NCBI GenBank assembly: GCA_014155875.1
Contig: JACEFZ010015105.1
Location: forward strand, 336,001 to 400,000
Reading direction: 5' to 3'
Origin: Cepaea nemoralis
Taxonomy: Eukaryota > Mollusca > Gastropoda > Stylommatophora > Helicidae
Length of the DNA stretch: 64,000 nt
Part shown: piece by piece, positions 1 through 11,839 of the stretch
How the letters are laid out: each line of letters begins with the position of its first letter
How positions within the stretch are numbered: position 1 is the first letter of the stretch
Translations under genes and position numbers: made by a program
The notes under the pieces: model-generated
Told to the model about the DNA's origin: nothing
Databases searched by the model: none
Seen by the model: the letters and a program-made list of their open reading frames with translations, nothing else

Positions 1-19
1 ATATTAATTCAGAGCAGAC

Positions 20-135
20 AACTCAACCAGAACATGCAACATAGACATTTGAACCAGAACATACACCATCGACAATTCAACCAGAACAGAAAAACGCAAA
101 TTCAACCAGAGCATACTTAAGTTCAACCAGAATAG
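20..135. repeat. Degenerate short tandem repeat, TTCAACCAGAACA-like units
   Basis: Five imperfect units carry the phrase CAACCAGAACA or a close variant, spaced about 20-31 bp apart. No coding function is visible. The repeat probably continues to the left of the window. Confidence 0.55.
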
Positions 136-163
136 ACTGAAACAAAAGAACTGTAATAGTATC

Positions 164-262
164 TTTCAGAAAGCAATGGCAAACTACTGAACGTAAACTT
201 GCTAAGAGATCATACAGCAAACATTGATGGTGTTGACTGCAACGTCCTGTAAAGGATATGCC
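164..262 (+). mobile_element. SINE-1 fragment (core and 3' end)
   Basis: This is a 5'-truncated copy of the commonest SINE in the window. It has the core phrase AAGCAATGGCAAACTACTGA and the 3' phrase CTGTAAAGGATATGC. The tRNA-like head is missing. Fuller copies lie at 35063-35306, 44271-44512 and 51342-51592. Confidence 0.8.
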
Positions 263-289
263 AAATAACTGTATTTTTTAAATAATAAT

Positions 290-482
290 ATCTTGCGGTA
301 TGAAGTAGGATTCCTTAAGCCTGATGAATAAATTAAGGTCGCATGGCTAGTGCAGTGGCCACGAACTGTGCAGGTTTGGGCTTTCTCTTTTCCCCCGACA
401 GAAAAATAAAGCCCATCACCTTAACGAGAATTCAAACCCGGGGCTCATGGACGAGAGAGCGGCATTCTAGCGACTTGGCCTG
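290..482 (-). mobile_element. SINE-3 copy (tRNA-derived)
   Basis: Read on the minus strand, a tRNA-like head (box B near GGTTTGAATTC) is followed by a body containing TGTCGGGGG, AACCTGCACA and GACCTTAATT. The same body occurs on the plus strand at 37042-37330, which defines a dispersed family. Confidence 0.6.
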
Positions 483-1310
483 ACACTCCTTCTCCACAAT
501 CCCCCAGAAGAGACAACATACGTTACTTCAACCACCAGAAGATCTCATATACGTAAAGTCAATCTAACAGTCAGCACACACAAATCGAATCACAATTAAC
601 AAAGCCAGTAGTAAAACAAACTATTACCAGTCGATTAAGGAAAGCTGAACATGGCCCAGAGCACTTCCTGTAGACCGGGATGATGCATAAGTGACTTGCG
701 CGATGAACTGTTTTAAAGCGAAAAAGAGTTGCGCAAAAATTGGTGACATCACTGTGTTTATCTGAATCCAGTGGCAGGACAATTCGAGATGACTCCAGTG
801 AATTACAAGGTGTTCCATGTGCCTCATCGTGCTCATTACGACCCATAGCGCATTGCTGATACCCGCGTCATGATCTTTGAACCCAAGACCGGCCGATGGA
901 TTACAGGACAGACCAAGAACTATTGGTATTGTTAGCAAATCAATTTTCCCAAACAGTGCGTCTAGAAACAAGGCAGCAGCAGTATCGTAGGAGCTGGCAG
1001 CAATGTATTAGAATCAGATTTTAAAATGTAGCTGTGCATGAGTACCAGGAAATATTCTGGAAGTAAATCATCTCTCTAGTTCCGATTGGTCTATAAAAAT
1101 ATCGGGCTAGCACAGTGTACATTCTACTCCTCACTAAGCCTCACTTGTTTTATTTTTAAACCTTACATCGCTAAGCAGAAACATATTAATGATGCATAAC
1201 TAATACGTGTACCGCATTCCGTGCTGGCAGTTCGGGTTAATAAAAACAGCACCTGCAATTGTCGTTAAGAATGTTTGGAAAATAAACGCCCCTCACCCCT
1301 GAATCAACGT
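483..1310. other. No gene seen; possible SINE-4 3' scrap near 1045-1125
   Basis: Only short overlapping open frames occur on the minus strand (571-971), with no recognisable domain. Around 1045-1125 the phrases ACCAGGAAAT and GGTCTATAA resemble the 3' half of the SINE at 9566-9815. Confidence 0.4.
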
Positions 1311-1319
1311 TTACTCAGT

Positions 1320-1905
1320 TATTGTATTTTTCTTGCTATGGGATAATTGTACATTTTCAATACCGTTGAAACGCTGGTGGTATAAGGCGTTTTTCTTGCT
1401 CCCGCAAAATGGTAAATTTCCAATGGCTTTGAAATGTTGTTGGCAAAAGAATTGTGTACATTTTTCTTGCTGTAGATTAATTTTGCATTTTCAATAACGT
1501 AGGAACGCTGGTGGCATATGGTTTATATATTTGTTTCTTATGCTTTGGTTTAATGAAGTGTCAAATTCCTACACCTGTCAGTTTGGCTTCAACGTTGACT
1601 TCTAGTTCAGAAATCAATGGCAAACTACTGAACGTAAAATTACCTAGAAAACAAATCTGGGGTGGTCGTTTATCGCAGCGTCCTTTCAAAGGACATGCAA
1701 TATATATAAATGTTAGATTTTCAATAACGTTGAGTAGCTGATTGCATACCAAAAACTGTACATGTTTATTTGTATTGCTTCTATGGTAATGGTACATTTG
1801 CAGTAATGTTGGAACATTGGTGACATATGTGCCAGCATGCATTGTTCTTGCTATGGAGAAGTGGTACATTTTTATACTTTTGGAATGCTGTGTGTTTCTG
1901 AGATT
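1320..1905. repeat. Degenerate ~65-70 bp tandem repeat interrupted by a SINE fragment
   Basis: Units share TTTTCTTGCTATGG, a TGTACATTTTCAATA-like stretch and GGAACGCTGGTGGCATA. Starts near 1327, 1391 and 1459 are 64-68 bp apart, and further units resume near 1716, 1769 and 1840. The array is split by SINE-like sequence at about 1575-1660. Short open frames through it are not gene-like. Confidence 0.65.
1575..1660 (+). mobile_element. SINE-1 core fragment
   Basis: It contains AATGGCAAACTACTGAACGT preceded by CAACGTTGACTTCTAGTTCA. The second phrase also precedes the core in the copy at 63458-63655, suggesting a SINE-1 subfamily with a different head. Confidence 0.6.
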
Positions 1906-2329
1906 CTTATAATTCACAGTTTGAAAATTTCTAACCATTCTTTGTATATAAAGCAACGATAAAGTAAAGCACACACAACATGTTTACATGTTTCTTGTTT
2001 TCTGTTAGATGAATATTTAATATCGGTTGTTTGAGCTTTGTATTCTAAACACTTACAAATATCCCCCAAATTACATATTGTAAATGGCAGACATGGAAGC
2101 AAACAGCTAAGTAAAAGGGTAAAAATATAGGAACGTGAAATTAGAAGATTCAGAGGATTATTGACAGGAAGACAAGAGGCAGAATCTATGAATTGGGATA
2201 TGGAGAAGGAAGACGTTAAGTAATAACAATTCCTAAAGCAAATCACTTACAGAAACAACAAATTCGATGGTTCATGTTTTGTAACAAAGTTACGTACTAT
2301 GTAACAAGATGGTTTAATAGTGTAATTAA

Positions 2330-4512
2330 ATGGTCAAGTTATGTAACACGATGGCCCGTTTATGTAGCAAAATGGTTAAGCTGAGTAACAGGATGGTCCA
2401 CTTATGTAACAAGATCGTCCATTTATGTAACAAGATGGTCCACTTATGTAACAAGATCGTCCACTTATGTAACAAGATGGTCCACTCATGTAACAAGATC
2501 GTCCATTTATGTAACAAGATGGTCCACTTATGTAACAAGATGGTCCACTCATGTAACAAGATCGTCCATTTATGTAACAAGATGGTCCACTTATGTAACA
2601 AGATCATCTTTTTAAGTAACAAGATGGTCCACTTATGTAACAAGATCGTCCATATATGTAACAAGATAGTCCACTTATGTAACAAGATCGTCCACTTATG
2701 TAACAAGATGGTCCACTTATGTAACAAGATCGTCCACTTATGTAACAAGATGGTCCACTTATGTAACAAGATGGTCACTTGTGTAACAAGATCGTCCATA
2801 TACGTAACAAGATGGTCAACTTATGTAACAAGATCGTCCACTTATGTAACAAGATCGTCCACTTATGTAACAAGATGGTCCATATATGTAACAAGATTGT
2901 CCACTTATGTAACAAGATTGTCCTCTTATGTAACAAGATGGTCCACTTATGTAACAAGATGGTCCACTTATATAACAAGATCGTCCATATATGTAACAAG
3001 ATGGTCCACTTATGTAACAAGATCGTCCGTTTATGTAACAAGATGGTCCACTTATGTAACAAGATCGTCCATATATGTAACAAGATAGTCCACTTATGTA
3101 ACAAGATCGTCCATTTATGTAACAAGATGGTCCATATATGTAACAAGATTGTCCACTTATGTAACAAGATCGTCGACGTATGTAACAAGATCGTCCTCTT
3201 ATGTAACAAGATGGTCCACTTATGTAACAATATGGTCCACTTATATAACAAGATCGTCCATATATATAACAAGATAGTCCACTTATGTAACAAGATCGTC
3301 CATTTATGTAACAAGATGGTCCATATATGTAACAAGATTGTCCACTTATGTAACAAGATCGTCCATATACGTAACAAGATGGTCAACTTATGTAACAAGA
3401 TCGTCCACTTATGTAACAAGATCGTCCACTTATGTAACAAGATGGTCCATATATGTAACAAGATTGTCCACTTATGTAACAAGATTGTCCTCTTATGTAA
3501 CAAGATGGTCCACTTATGTAACAAGATGGTCCACTTATATAACAAGATCGTCCATATATGTAACAAGATGGTCAACTTATGTAACAAGATCGTCCACTTA
3601 TGTAACAAGATCGTCCACTTATGTAACAAGATGGTCCATATATGTAACAAGATTGTCCACTTATGTAACAAGATTGTCCTCTTATGTAACAAGATGGTCC
3701 ACTTATGTAACAAGATGGTCCACTTATATAACAAGATCGTCCATATATGTAACAAGATGGTCCACTTATGTAACAAGATCGTCCGTTTATGTAACAAGAT
3801 GGTCCACTTATGTAACAAGATCGTCCATATATGTAACAAGATAGTCCACTTATGTAACAAGATCGTCCATTTATGTAACAAGATGGTCCATATATGTAAC
3901 AAGATTGTCCACTTATGTAACAAGATCGTCGACGTATGTAACAAGATCGTCCTCTTATGTAACAAGATGGTCCACTTATGTAACAATATGGTCCACTTAT
4001 ATAACAAGATCGTCCATATATATAACAAGATGGTCCACTTATGTAACAAGATAGTCCACTTATGTAACAAGATGGTCCTCTTATGTAACAAGATAGTCCA
4101 CTTATGTAACAAGATCGTCCATATATGTAACAAGATAGTCCACTTATGTAACAAGATAGTCCACTTATGTAACAAGATTGTCCATATATGTAACAAGATA
4201 GTCCACTTATGTAACAAGATCGTCCATAAATGTAACAAGATGGTCCTCTTATGTAACAAGATTGTCCACTTATGTAACAAGATGGTCCACTTATATAACT
4301 AGATCGTCCATATATGTAGCAAGATGGTCCACTTATGTAACAAGATCGTCCATTTATGTAACAAGATGGTCCACTTATGTGACAATATCGTCCATTTATG
4401 TAACAAGATCGTCCACTTATGTAACAAGATCGTCCATTTATGTAACAAGATGGTCCACTTATGTAACAAGATCGTCCATTTATGTAACAAGATGGTCCAC
4501 TTATATAACACA
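2330..4512. repeat. 2.2 kb minisatellite of a 21-bp unit with 189-bp higher-order period
   Basis: About 100 tandem units of the form GTAACAAGATNGTCCAYTTAT occur. The unit length is a multiple of three and several frames lack stops, so long open frames appear on both strands; these encode seven-residue repeats and are not genes. Rare variants recur at multiples of 189 bp. The TACGTAAC variant is at 2801 and 3368 (567 bp), GTCGACGTA at 3172 and 3928 (756 bp), and GGTCAACTT at 3381 and 3570 (189 bp). This shows amplification of a nine-unit block. Confidence 0.95.
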
Positions 4513-5022
4513 GTTCTTCTTCAATTAAACAACGAGTTCGTTCACTAAAAAGATAGTCCTGCATTCATATTTCATTATAAAATACGTTTTATATTGTACT
4601 ATTTCCTACATGTGTACCCTATTATCATATGTACTGTGCAATACTCAAGTATGTTGTCACGACGACACAAAGTAAAATTAGCGACGTTTCGGACAAATTT
4701 TGTTTGTTTGTTTGTTTGTTTGTTTGTTTTTATCGACTTCACATTCTTGTGAAATCCTAACATTTTCATCTTCGTACGAATTTCTTAAATTTGTTACTGT
4801 CTTATGAAACCCTTATTATCTTCATGTTCTTTTGAAATCCTTATCATCTTCATATTCTTATGAACTCATTGTCATCTTCATTGTCTTTTAAAATAATTAT
4901 CGTCATTCTCTTATGAATTGCTTATTACCCTCATGTCCTTGTGAAACCTTCATTATCTCCATGGGCTTGTGAATACATTATCGCCTTCATGTTTTTTATT
5001 CTTGGGGGGGGGGGGGGGGGGT
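4513..5022. repeat. (GTTT)n, degenerate ~30 bp repeat and a G tract
   Basis: A (TTTG)n run lies at about 4698-4731. From about 4740 to 4990, phrases such as CTTATGAAATCCTTATTATC recur roughly every 30 bp, diverged. A run of about 17 G bases lies near 5005-5022. No gene is visible. Confidence 0.6.
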
Positions 5023-5133
5023 GAAATTTCTATTATTTCTCTCTCAGCTATCAAACTACTTGTATTGCCATTTTCACGAATTATACTGGATAAACCCTTC
5101 ATTGACGTCCCTTTCTCACTTTCCCTGAAAATA

Positions 5134-5527
5134 AAGTTTAGTTTAGTCGACGGAACAACATCACGGCAGACGGGTGTAGCCCATAACTGCTCAGTTCTAC
5201 TCCTAACTCAAGCCTGAGTCCGGAGAATCTCAGCTCAGTGCACGAACTCGGTAGCATCTGGCGAGGGTCCTGACATATTTTGGGTAGATTTTTAACTCGT
5301 AAGTTTGCCCGGGCATCGCCGTTAGGCTACTCTTTTTCGACTTCCAACTGCCAAGGAATTGTTTATGTGCGCAACAATTGACACGGGCGTCCGATCTCAC
5401 TGCCCAGAGACCAGGGGAAATTTTGTTACTAGAAGTCCACGTGAAAACATCCCGGCCCTCACCGGGAACCCGAGACCTCCAGCACTCGAGGCGGACAACA
5501 TACCTCGAGACCACTCAGCCCCTCCCT
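5134..5527 (-). mobile_element. SINE-2 copy (tRNA-derived, ~400 bp)
   Basis: On the minus strand the element starts near 5525 with a tRNA-like head and ends in a CTAAACTAAAC tail. It is a close relative of the copy at 50094-50495, which has clear target duplications. A possible short TAAAG duplication flanks it. Open frames of 78-94 codons here are incidental. Confidence 0.8.
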
Positions 5528-5984
5528 GTAAAGAAAAGCTACTACCCTTGACTTTCCTTTATCTTCATCGCATATATCTGCTGAAATCAATCTAGACTCA
5601 TCTATTCGCATGCCATACAACAGTGTTTCAACATGTTTCAGGATTATTGACGAATCCAGCCTTCAACTCAACCCTCATCAAACGGTGGACGTCATTGTGT
5701 TCTCATTTCCAGCTACAAGGTAAGCATATCAGTTTTTCCTTGTGCAGAAAATTGTGGTTACAATCGATTATCGACTGCGCGTTTTGTTTTCTTTCTCCTG
5801 GTTTTCACGTTTCTTTATCTAGCGTGACACAGAAATAACACTCAGGGCTAGGCTTAGGTTGCCAGCATGGCTGACGGTTTGCCAATATCAGAAATAAAAT
5901 GTATAGTCCCGGTTACCTATATTAATTCTGCTGTTATTTTCTCATTTTGGTATTCACACATGTAAAAATAGTATAGCTAGCCAG

Positions 5985-6228
5985 ACAAGAGACAAACAGC
6001 TTCCTTAAGTCATGTTTTGAGAAGAGAGGATTTGCAGAACATCGTGACGACTGGAAAAATCGAGGGGAAGAGAGGCAGAGGAAGACCAAGAGAAATAATG
6101 CTGGATGGACTGAGAAGTCGGCATGGGAGAATATCAACAGCAGAGTTGATCTAGAACACAAAATACGAAGATATGATGAGAGACATGAATGCCTACGCCA
6201 GCTTGCATGGCACTTTATGATATGTATA
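5985..6228 (+). mobile_element. LINE family E 3'-end fragment
   Basis: The plus strand encodes a degraded stretch like RREDLQNIVTTGKIEGKRGR followed by a WxNM-like motif. It corresponds to the C-terminus of an endonuclease-type LINE also found at 7918-8225 and 36575-36920 on the minus strand. Stops and frame changes make it a dead fragment. Confidence 0.65.
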
Positions 6229-6805
6229 CATCATAAGGGAAGAAATACAAACTAGAATCAATTCTGGAAATAAGATATACTATGCACTACAACATCTACT
6301 AAAATCAAAGGCGCTATCTCATAACACCAAGATCACAATATACAAAACACTGATCAGACCAATTGTGCTGTATGGCTCTGAAACCTGGAGTACAACTAAA
6401 GGAGACGAAGCCTTGCTACAAACCTTTGAGAACAAAATTTTAAGGCGCATCTTTGGACCCATTAGGGATACACAAAGTGGAGAGTGGAAAAGAAGAAGTA
6501 ACAAAGACATTTTGATCTGTTTAAGTCCCCGCTAATCACTGGTATCATGAAGGCTAAAAGACTACAATGGCTCGGGCATACAGAAAGAATGGAAGATAAT
6601 AGGGAAACATAACGCCCTTACACTCAGGAAATAAATTACCGTAGACCCCGAGGTAGACCAAGAAGACGGTGGAGAGATAACACATGTACAGACCTACAAG
6701 CACTTGGAATCAACGACTGGCAAGAGAAGGTCAACCAGAGAGATGAATGGAGACGGATTGTATCTGCAGCAAAGAACCTCAATGGCTCGGAACGCTGAAG
6801 AAGAA
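6229..6805 (+). pseudogene. LINE reverse-transcriptase C-terminal fragment
   Basis: Plus-strand translation shows the region downstream of the reverse-transcriptase catalytic core: RINSGNKIYYALQHLLKSK, then IYKTLIRPIVLYGSETW, ENKILRRIFGP, and a terminal basic stretch like RPRGRPRRRWRD. The order IYKTLIRP, YGSETW, RIFGP, GRPRRRW is the usual C-terminal architecture of many animal non-LTR retrotransposons. The reading frame is broken by stops and shifts after about 6500. No endonuclease or YADD box is present, so this is a 5'-truncated copy. It runs directly into the TA microsatellite at 6808, which may have grown from its 3' tail. I cannot assign the clade. Confidence 0.75.
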
Positions 6806-6990
<185 letters not shown>

Positions 6991-7209
6991 CTACTCTCTG
7001 GTGTGTCAGTGTGTAGTGGTAATAGAGGTAGTAATAAGTTGTCATAGAGGTAGTTATAAAGTAAACAGTACGGGTGGATTTCTGAGCTGAGTTGGCAAAT
7101 TGTGTCTCCATTCACTCAATAAAAGCATTATGTTTTCTTTCACTGCGACCTATCAGGCTTCAAAGAGACGCTGGTCTGTTGCCTTTCATCATGTATGCTT
7201 GTCATAGTT

Positions 7210-7640
7210 GTTTAATTGTCATCATGTTCTATGCCGATAAGCGTGAGAGGTGATGGTTAACTAATTCACACGATCATCTTTCTCGGACCAGGTTTGATTT
7301 CTTGATCCCATTTGCATATATCATCCATGCAGTTATTTCTTTGCATTTTTTTTGCTGTTTACCCATCAAGTTTGCAAGCTGTCCCTACGTGTTTATGTTA
7401 TTTCTCCTCATAGCATGCCTGTGTACGTTTAATTTCTATAATAGATTTACGGCTTTCATTTGTTTCTTAAAGGATGGTACATGCGTTTTCCATTATCGTT
7501 ACTGCTCTCCCATTCTACAGACATGGCCAAGCAATCTACGAGTAACAACTGTAACTGTTGCTTTTCATGCAACAAATGCTGGTCGATATTGTTTCCTTGC
7601 AAATAGTCATATCCTTCTCAGACACCTAATTTCTGAGGCA
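7210..7640 (-). mobile_element. Probable degraded LINE family E fragment
   Basis: Phrases such as ATGCCGATAAGCGTGAG and TTCATTTGTTTCTTAAAGGA match the family E 3' end at 7918-8225 and 36575-36920. No conserved frame remains. Confidence 0.4.
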
Positions 7641-7917
7641 TGCAGGTGATTATTTTAGGCTGTTGTCATTGTCACAGATTTAAGTCAATAAATCAAGAAT
7701 GTACACTGGTTGAACAGTTTCCTACAAATTATGGTTTCTTGCTTACTTTTTAGTGGAGTGACATGCAAAAGATAAACTACATGACATACGCATTGAATAA
7801 CTGTGGAGTCTGAACTTTCACATTAGTTTTTGTTTTTTTTGTGTTAAATATGTAACTATTCTATATACATTGACAATTATTGGGAACCTGATGCTAGCTC
7901 AGTATTGCTATAATCAA

Positions 7918-8225
7918 ATCGGTACTCCATCCATCCATCATGTGCTATGCTGATAAGCGCGGGCGGTCATGTTTTGCCATCTCACTCGATCACCAGAGTC
8001 GTGGATCAGCTCCGTGATCCTGTCTCGACCATGCCACGTGGCCAAGCCATCCAAGTATTTACTTCTCAGTCTTCCCCTAGGTCTCTTCCATTCGATCTTG
8101 CCGGTTGTCATCGAGTTCTCCAAGTCATTTCTTCTCATAACATGCCCAAAAGATTTTTACCGTCTATGTCTAATGACTCTAATCAGTTACTATCTTCATT
8201 TGTTTCCTAAAGGACTTCGGTACAC
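7918..8225 (-). pseudogene. LINE family E C-terminal fragment with tail
   Basis: Minus-strand translation gives RRNDLENSMTTGKIEWKRPR, then LDGLATWHGRD and VRWQNMTARAY. Near-identical peptides are encoded at 36585-36785. The end near 7928 is a CCATCCATCC run, read on the minus strand as a (GATG)n tail typical of a LINE 3' end. Only the last ~70 codons survive, so it is a 5'-truncated insertion. Confidence 0.75.
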
Positions 8226-8229
8226 AATG

Positions 8230-9495
8230 CAGTCAATATCGCGGCGGTCGTCGTTACTTTCCAAGACATTTGATGTCACCCATTTGAGGCTTTGTCGACC
8301 TGACAGCCCAGGTCATTTTAAAATTCCGCCTGGACAAGAATTCGAAAAATGACCAAGCGTGCAGGCTACTGCGGCCCCCGGACTCTCCTATAGCCGAGAG
8401 AATTACAGAGATTACGGAAAGGCGGTTTGACGTGATCAAATGATTTCAACATCAGTTCTTCAAATGATTAAACTGGAGATGCTGACCTAACGACTAATTG
8501 CGAGTACTTTGTTAATTTATTCAGTTGTTTTTTTTTTAAATCCTTCAGTGAATCATTCATCCATTGCAAAATGCACGAGTCACCATGCAAATCAAAGCGA
8601 ATGCACCTTCTGTTCTGCAGACGAATAATATGTAACATGTAGAATCCCAGCATGCAACACCTGGACAGAGCTGATGTTTTGAAGCAATCACAGGTCGCAT
8701 TGGTGTTCACCAAATATGCTTAACGTATTCTGTACCAAGCAACCCTCTATACGTTGATCACATACTTCTTATGGGATCAGAGTTTTGCGCTGTGTTTACG
8801 CCACCAACCCAGGGCAATAAAGGTAATTCGGTTTCAGAGACTATGCTCTTTATGACCAGTTTTCTTAGGTGTTTTTGTAGAATTTCAGTACCTTCTTCTC
8901 ATTGTTCCACAATATTCTAACAACTTTTACTTTGGTGGCATTTGAGTTCAAAAGGCATCATTTTCTTTCTTATTCATTCCGAAAAGTTTCGTGACTCACA
9001 CCCGTTTGTTGAGACAGGGCACATGCGTCTAGTCGAAAATCTTACCTTGACTTTATTTTCTGGTGTTGTGCCGTTGGTTCAAATACTGTTTAATCTCAAG
9101 TACTATAGCCAGTCTACATCAGTCTTCTTTTTAACAATCTCAGTTGTTATTTACCAAGGAGCCAAGATACTTAAAGCTTGTTTGTTATACTTCATTCTTT
9201 AACTGTTTCCTGCATGTCTTGTTACTTTAAATCCTTTCGCCTCAGACAGTTACTATTTTAATTACGACTGAGAGAAAATTTCCCTATCTTAATATAGTAG
9301 TTGTCAGGTCCGATACGCTGGTCTTTACGTTGTTGGAACCAGGAAAAGAGCGTCATCTATCGATGTAGCGTCGGTGTAGAGACTGTCTTTCCAACCAGGC
9401 CCTATTTCATTTGATATTACCAGAATTTAAATATTCCATACAGTACAAATAATTCACTGAATGTACTAAGCATCACTGAAATGGATATTTGTTAT
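8230..9495. other. No gene seen
   Basis: Only short overlapping open frames occur on both strands (for example 8468-8713 minus, 8942-9202 plus), without recognisable motifs or repeats. Confidence 0.4.
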
Positions 9496-9499
<4 letters not shown>

Positions 9500-9539
<40 letters not shown>

Positions 9540-9542
9540 ACA
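9500..9542. repeat. (CA)n microsatellite
   Basis: About 20 CA units lie next to the SINE-like element at 9566. Confidence 0.95.
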
Positions 9543-9565
9543 AACCTGCGACGTTAACTACACAC

Positions 9566-9815
9566 ATATGATGGGTGAGAGCTGGGTAGACTAGTGACTT
9601 GACTGGCGGTCCGGAGGTCTTGTGTTCGAATCCCCATAGAGGGGATTGTTTACATTCATCTGAGCTCCCATGCTGACACTGCATAACATGGGGACCAGGA
9701 AATGTCATGGGACGTTAAGGCGACCAACGTGATATTGACCACATCCCCCATCAAGTGTCGACTGGTCTATAACAATATGGGGCTAGAGCCCAGTACCAGG
9801 TGTGCCTGAAAGAGG
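9566..9815 (+). mobile_element. SINE-4 candidate (tRNA-derived)
   Basis: A box-B-like motif GTGTTCGAATCCCC lies near 9630, about 45 bp after a box-A-like TAGACTAGTGACTTG. The body includes ACCAGGAAATGTCATGGGA and ACTGGTCTATAACAATATGG, partly shared with 1045-1125. The 3' end trails into an A-rich stretch near 9850. Confidence 0.5.
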
Positions 9816-10250
9816 TAAAAGGTTACCTTAAGTGTTCCAAATATACTGAAAAGAAAAAAAACAAGCCCTCTCATATACATTATAGCTGTTTCCAATTAAT
9901 GAAGTACAAAACGAGAAAGTGAATTCAATATTTATGTACTGTAATTCAGGGCCATGTTGTCATTTGCCAATATAATTGTACAGTCAGATAATAGATGTTG
10001 GAATCACTCAAATTGCACGGAATCAATTGTCAGCAGGACTGCTTGCCGACGAAGATAATTTAAATAGATAATTGCACAGAGTTCGTATGTAAAAGAATGT
10101 GATACACTATGCGATTTTACATAATAAATATAGTCTGTAGAAATATGTGGTATTCGCTTAGTAATAATGTAAGTAAACATAAGCTTTCAAACATATATTT
10201 TAGTCACATTGGGGATAAATCTTAAGTTTGCTTGTAAACTGTACGTCATG

Positions 10251-10296
10251 GGAATCATCATCATCATCATCATCGTCGTCATCATCATCATCATCG

Positions 10297-10335
<39 letters not shown>

Positions 10336-10522
10336 CCATCATCATCGTCATTATCTTCTTCTTCTTCTTCTTCTTCTTCTTCTTCTTCTTCTTCTTCTTC
10401 TTCTTCTCCTCTTCTTCTTCTTCTTCTTCTTCTTCTTCTTCTTCTTTTCGTCTTCTTCTTCTTCTTCTTCTTCTTCTTCTTCTTCTTCTTCTTCTTCTTC
10501 TTCTTCTTCTTCTTCTTCTGCT
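10251..10522. repeat. (ATC)n followed by (CTT)n compound microsatellite
   Basis: Imperfect ATC/CGT triplets run from about 10251 to 10350, then CTT triplets run to about 10522 with a few interruptions. Poly-Ser, poly-Phe, poly-Arg and poly-Lys open frames here are artefacts. Confidence 0.95.
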
Positions 10523-11117
10523 CCTCATTTGCATCCCCCTCCTCTTTCTCCTTCGCTGCTTTGCCCTTCAGCTTTATTATATACTTTATTAACTGTTATT
10601 CCTCCGTATCGTTTTGTATAGGTATCTATACATATTTTATGAAGGCTACTATTAGAGACGTCGGATTTTATGAGCATTTAGTTGTTATATTGTTCCTAGC
10701 ACTTTGTTCTTCTGTGTAGTTTATTTCAGTGATTACAGAGTCCATGTACATTATGCGATTAGTATAATGTGTGTTGCTTGTATTTCGTGTTCTCTATAGA
10801 ATCTCAACGTAGGGTCTGTTACATAGTATTCTGAATATCCTGCTGCAATCACAGTCTTGCTTATCTCATTTATAGGACTTTATAGTTGTTTGGCTGTGGT
10901 CACATTGAGACTGGGAGCCATTGTAACCCAATGGTAAGCATGTCTGTCTGATGGTGCATTGATTTAATATAGCATTTCCTTTGAGGGCATCTAGTATAGA
11001 ACTAGATGATATGGGAATTAGGCTAGAGTCCGTTGACAATGCAATATCTAAAACCCGTTGAGAAAACAAACCACACCTACGACTAATACCAGCTGTGCTG
11101 AATTATGACTTTAAAAA

Positions 11118-11318
11118 ACTGTAGTTGCATATCCTTTACAGGACATTGCAGTCAACCCGGCATTTAGTTGGCTGTTCCTGATTTCATGGCAAGTTTACGT
11201 TCATTAGTTTGCCAATAATTTCCGAACGACCGGCACGCATGCCATTTCATAAAAGCCAATGCGAAGCGGTTTGCTGCTAAATCACCTGCAGCTGCGTTTC
11301 GAACGCAGTATATGGAAT
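11118..11318 (-). mobile_element. SINE-1 copy
   Basis: In minus orientation it shows the full pattern: box-B-like TTCGAAACGCAGC, core CAAACTAATGAACGTAAACTT, and 3' phrase CCTGTAAAGGATATGCAA. It is moderately diverged. Confidence 0.8.
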
Positions 11319-11839
11319 TTTGACTTGTTACATTTAAATATGCATCTCCTCAGATATCTATCTCAGGCACCAGTCTTGCATAACCCGCTGGATTTAGAGC
11401 TTGGAGAGCGCAGGAGAGCTCTGTAGCAGAGTCTCCATTGAGACAGCGCGTCGGTGCCGCGTCGCGAAGAAAGTCTCTACACTAATCTCAGGTCATCAGA
11501 ATTGGTATAGGCGCTGCCGCCAAGTTAAGTATTATCACGGACGAGAAACCTAATATGTCATCAAGTGACTATTTTTGACACCGGACTGGCAACCAATATG
11601 TCAGAATACTAGGAAGCCCAAGTTCAAAGGAAATTCATACAATAACATAAAACGGTCACTGTGGGGTAACTGACCACTCAAGAATGCCCTCAATCAGCCA
11701 TCAAAAGTCAATGATGCACTCTAGCCACGGAATGAAGAGGTAGCGGAGGCCTAACGCTTTCAACAAGCTGGTTACAGGGATGAAACTGAATACAAGGAAG
11801 TCAGAAAAACTGATTTTTATTTCCAGTCGCGAACATGAA

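Noticed and set aside
2330..4512. CRISPR-like regular repeat array
   Set aside because: There are no unique spacers; units are contiguous and vary by point changes, as in a minisatellite.
2330..4564. Long repetitive reading frames (CNKMVHL, TILLHKW, YVTRWST types)
   Set aside because: The 21-bp unit keeps several frames open on both strands. There is no signal peptide, codon bias or flanking gene structure.
7302..7649. 115-codon open frame with hydrophobic stretches
   Set aside because: Its DNA overlaps phrases of a degraded LINE 3' end on the opposite strand; the hydrophobicity follows from T-rich composition.
10187..10719. Poly-Ser, poly-Phe and poly-Arg/Lys/Met open frames
   Set aside because: Triplet microsatellite artefacts on both strands.
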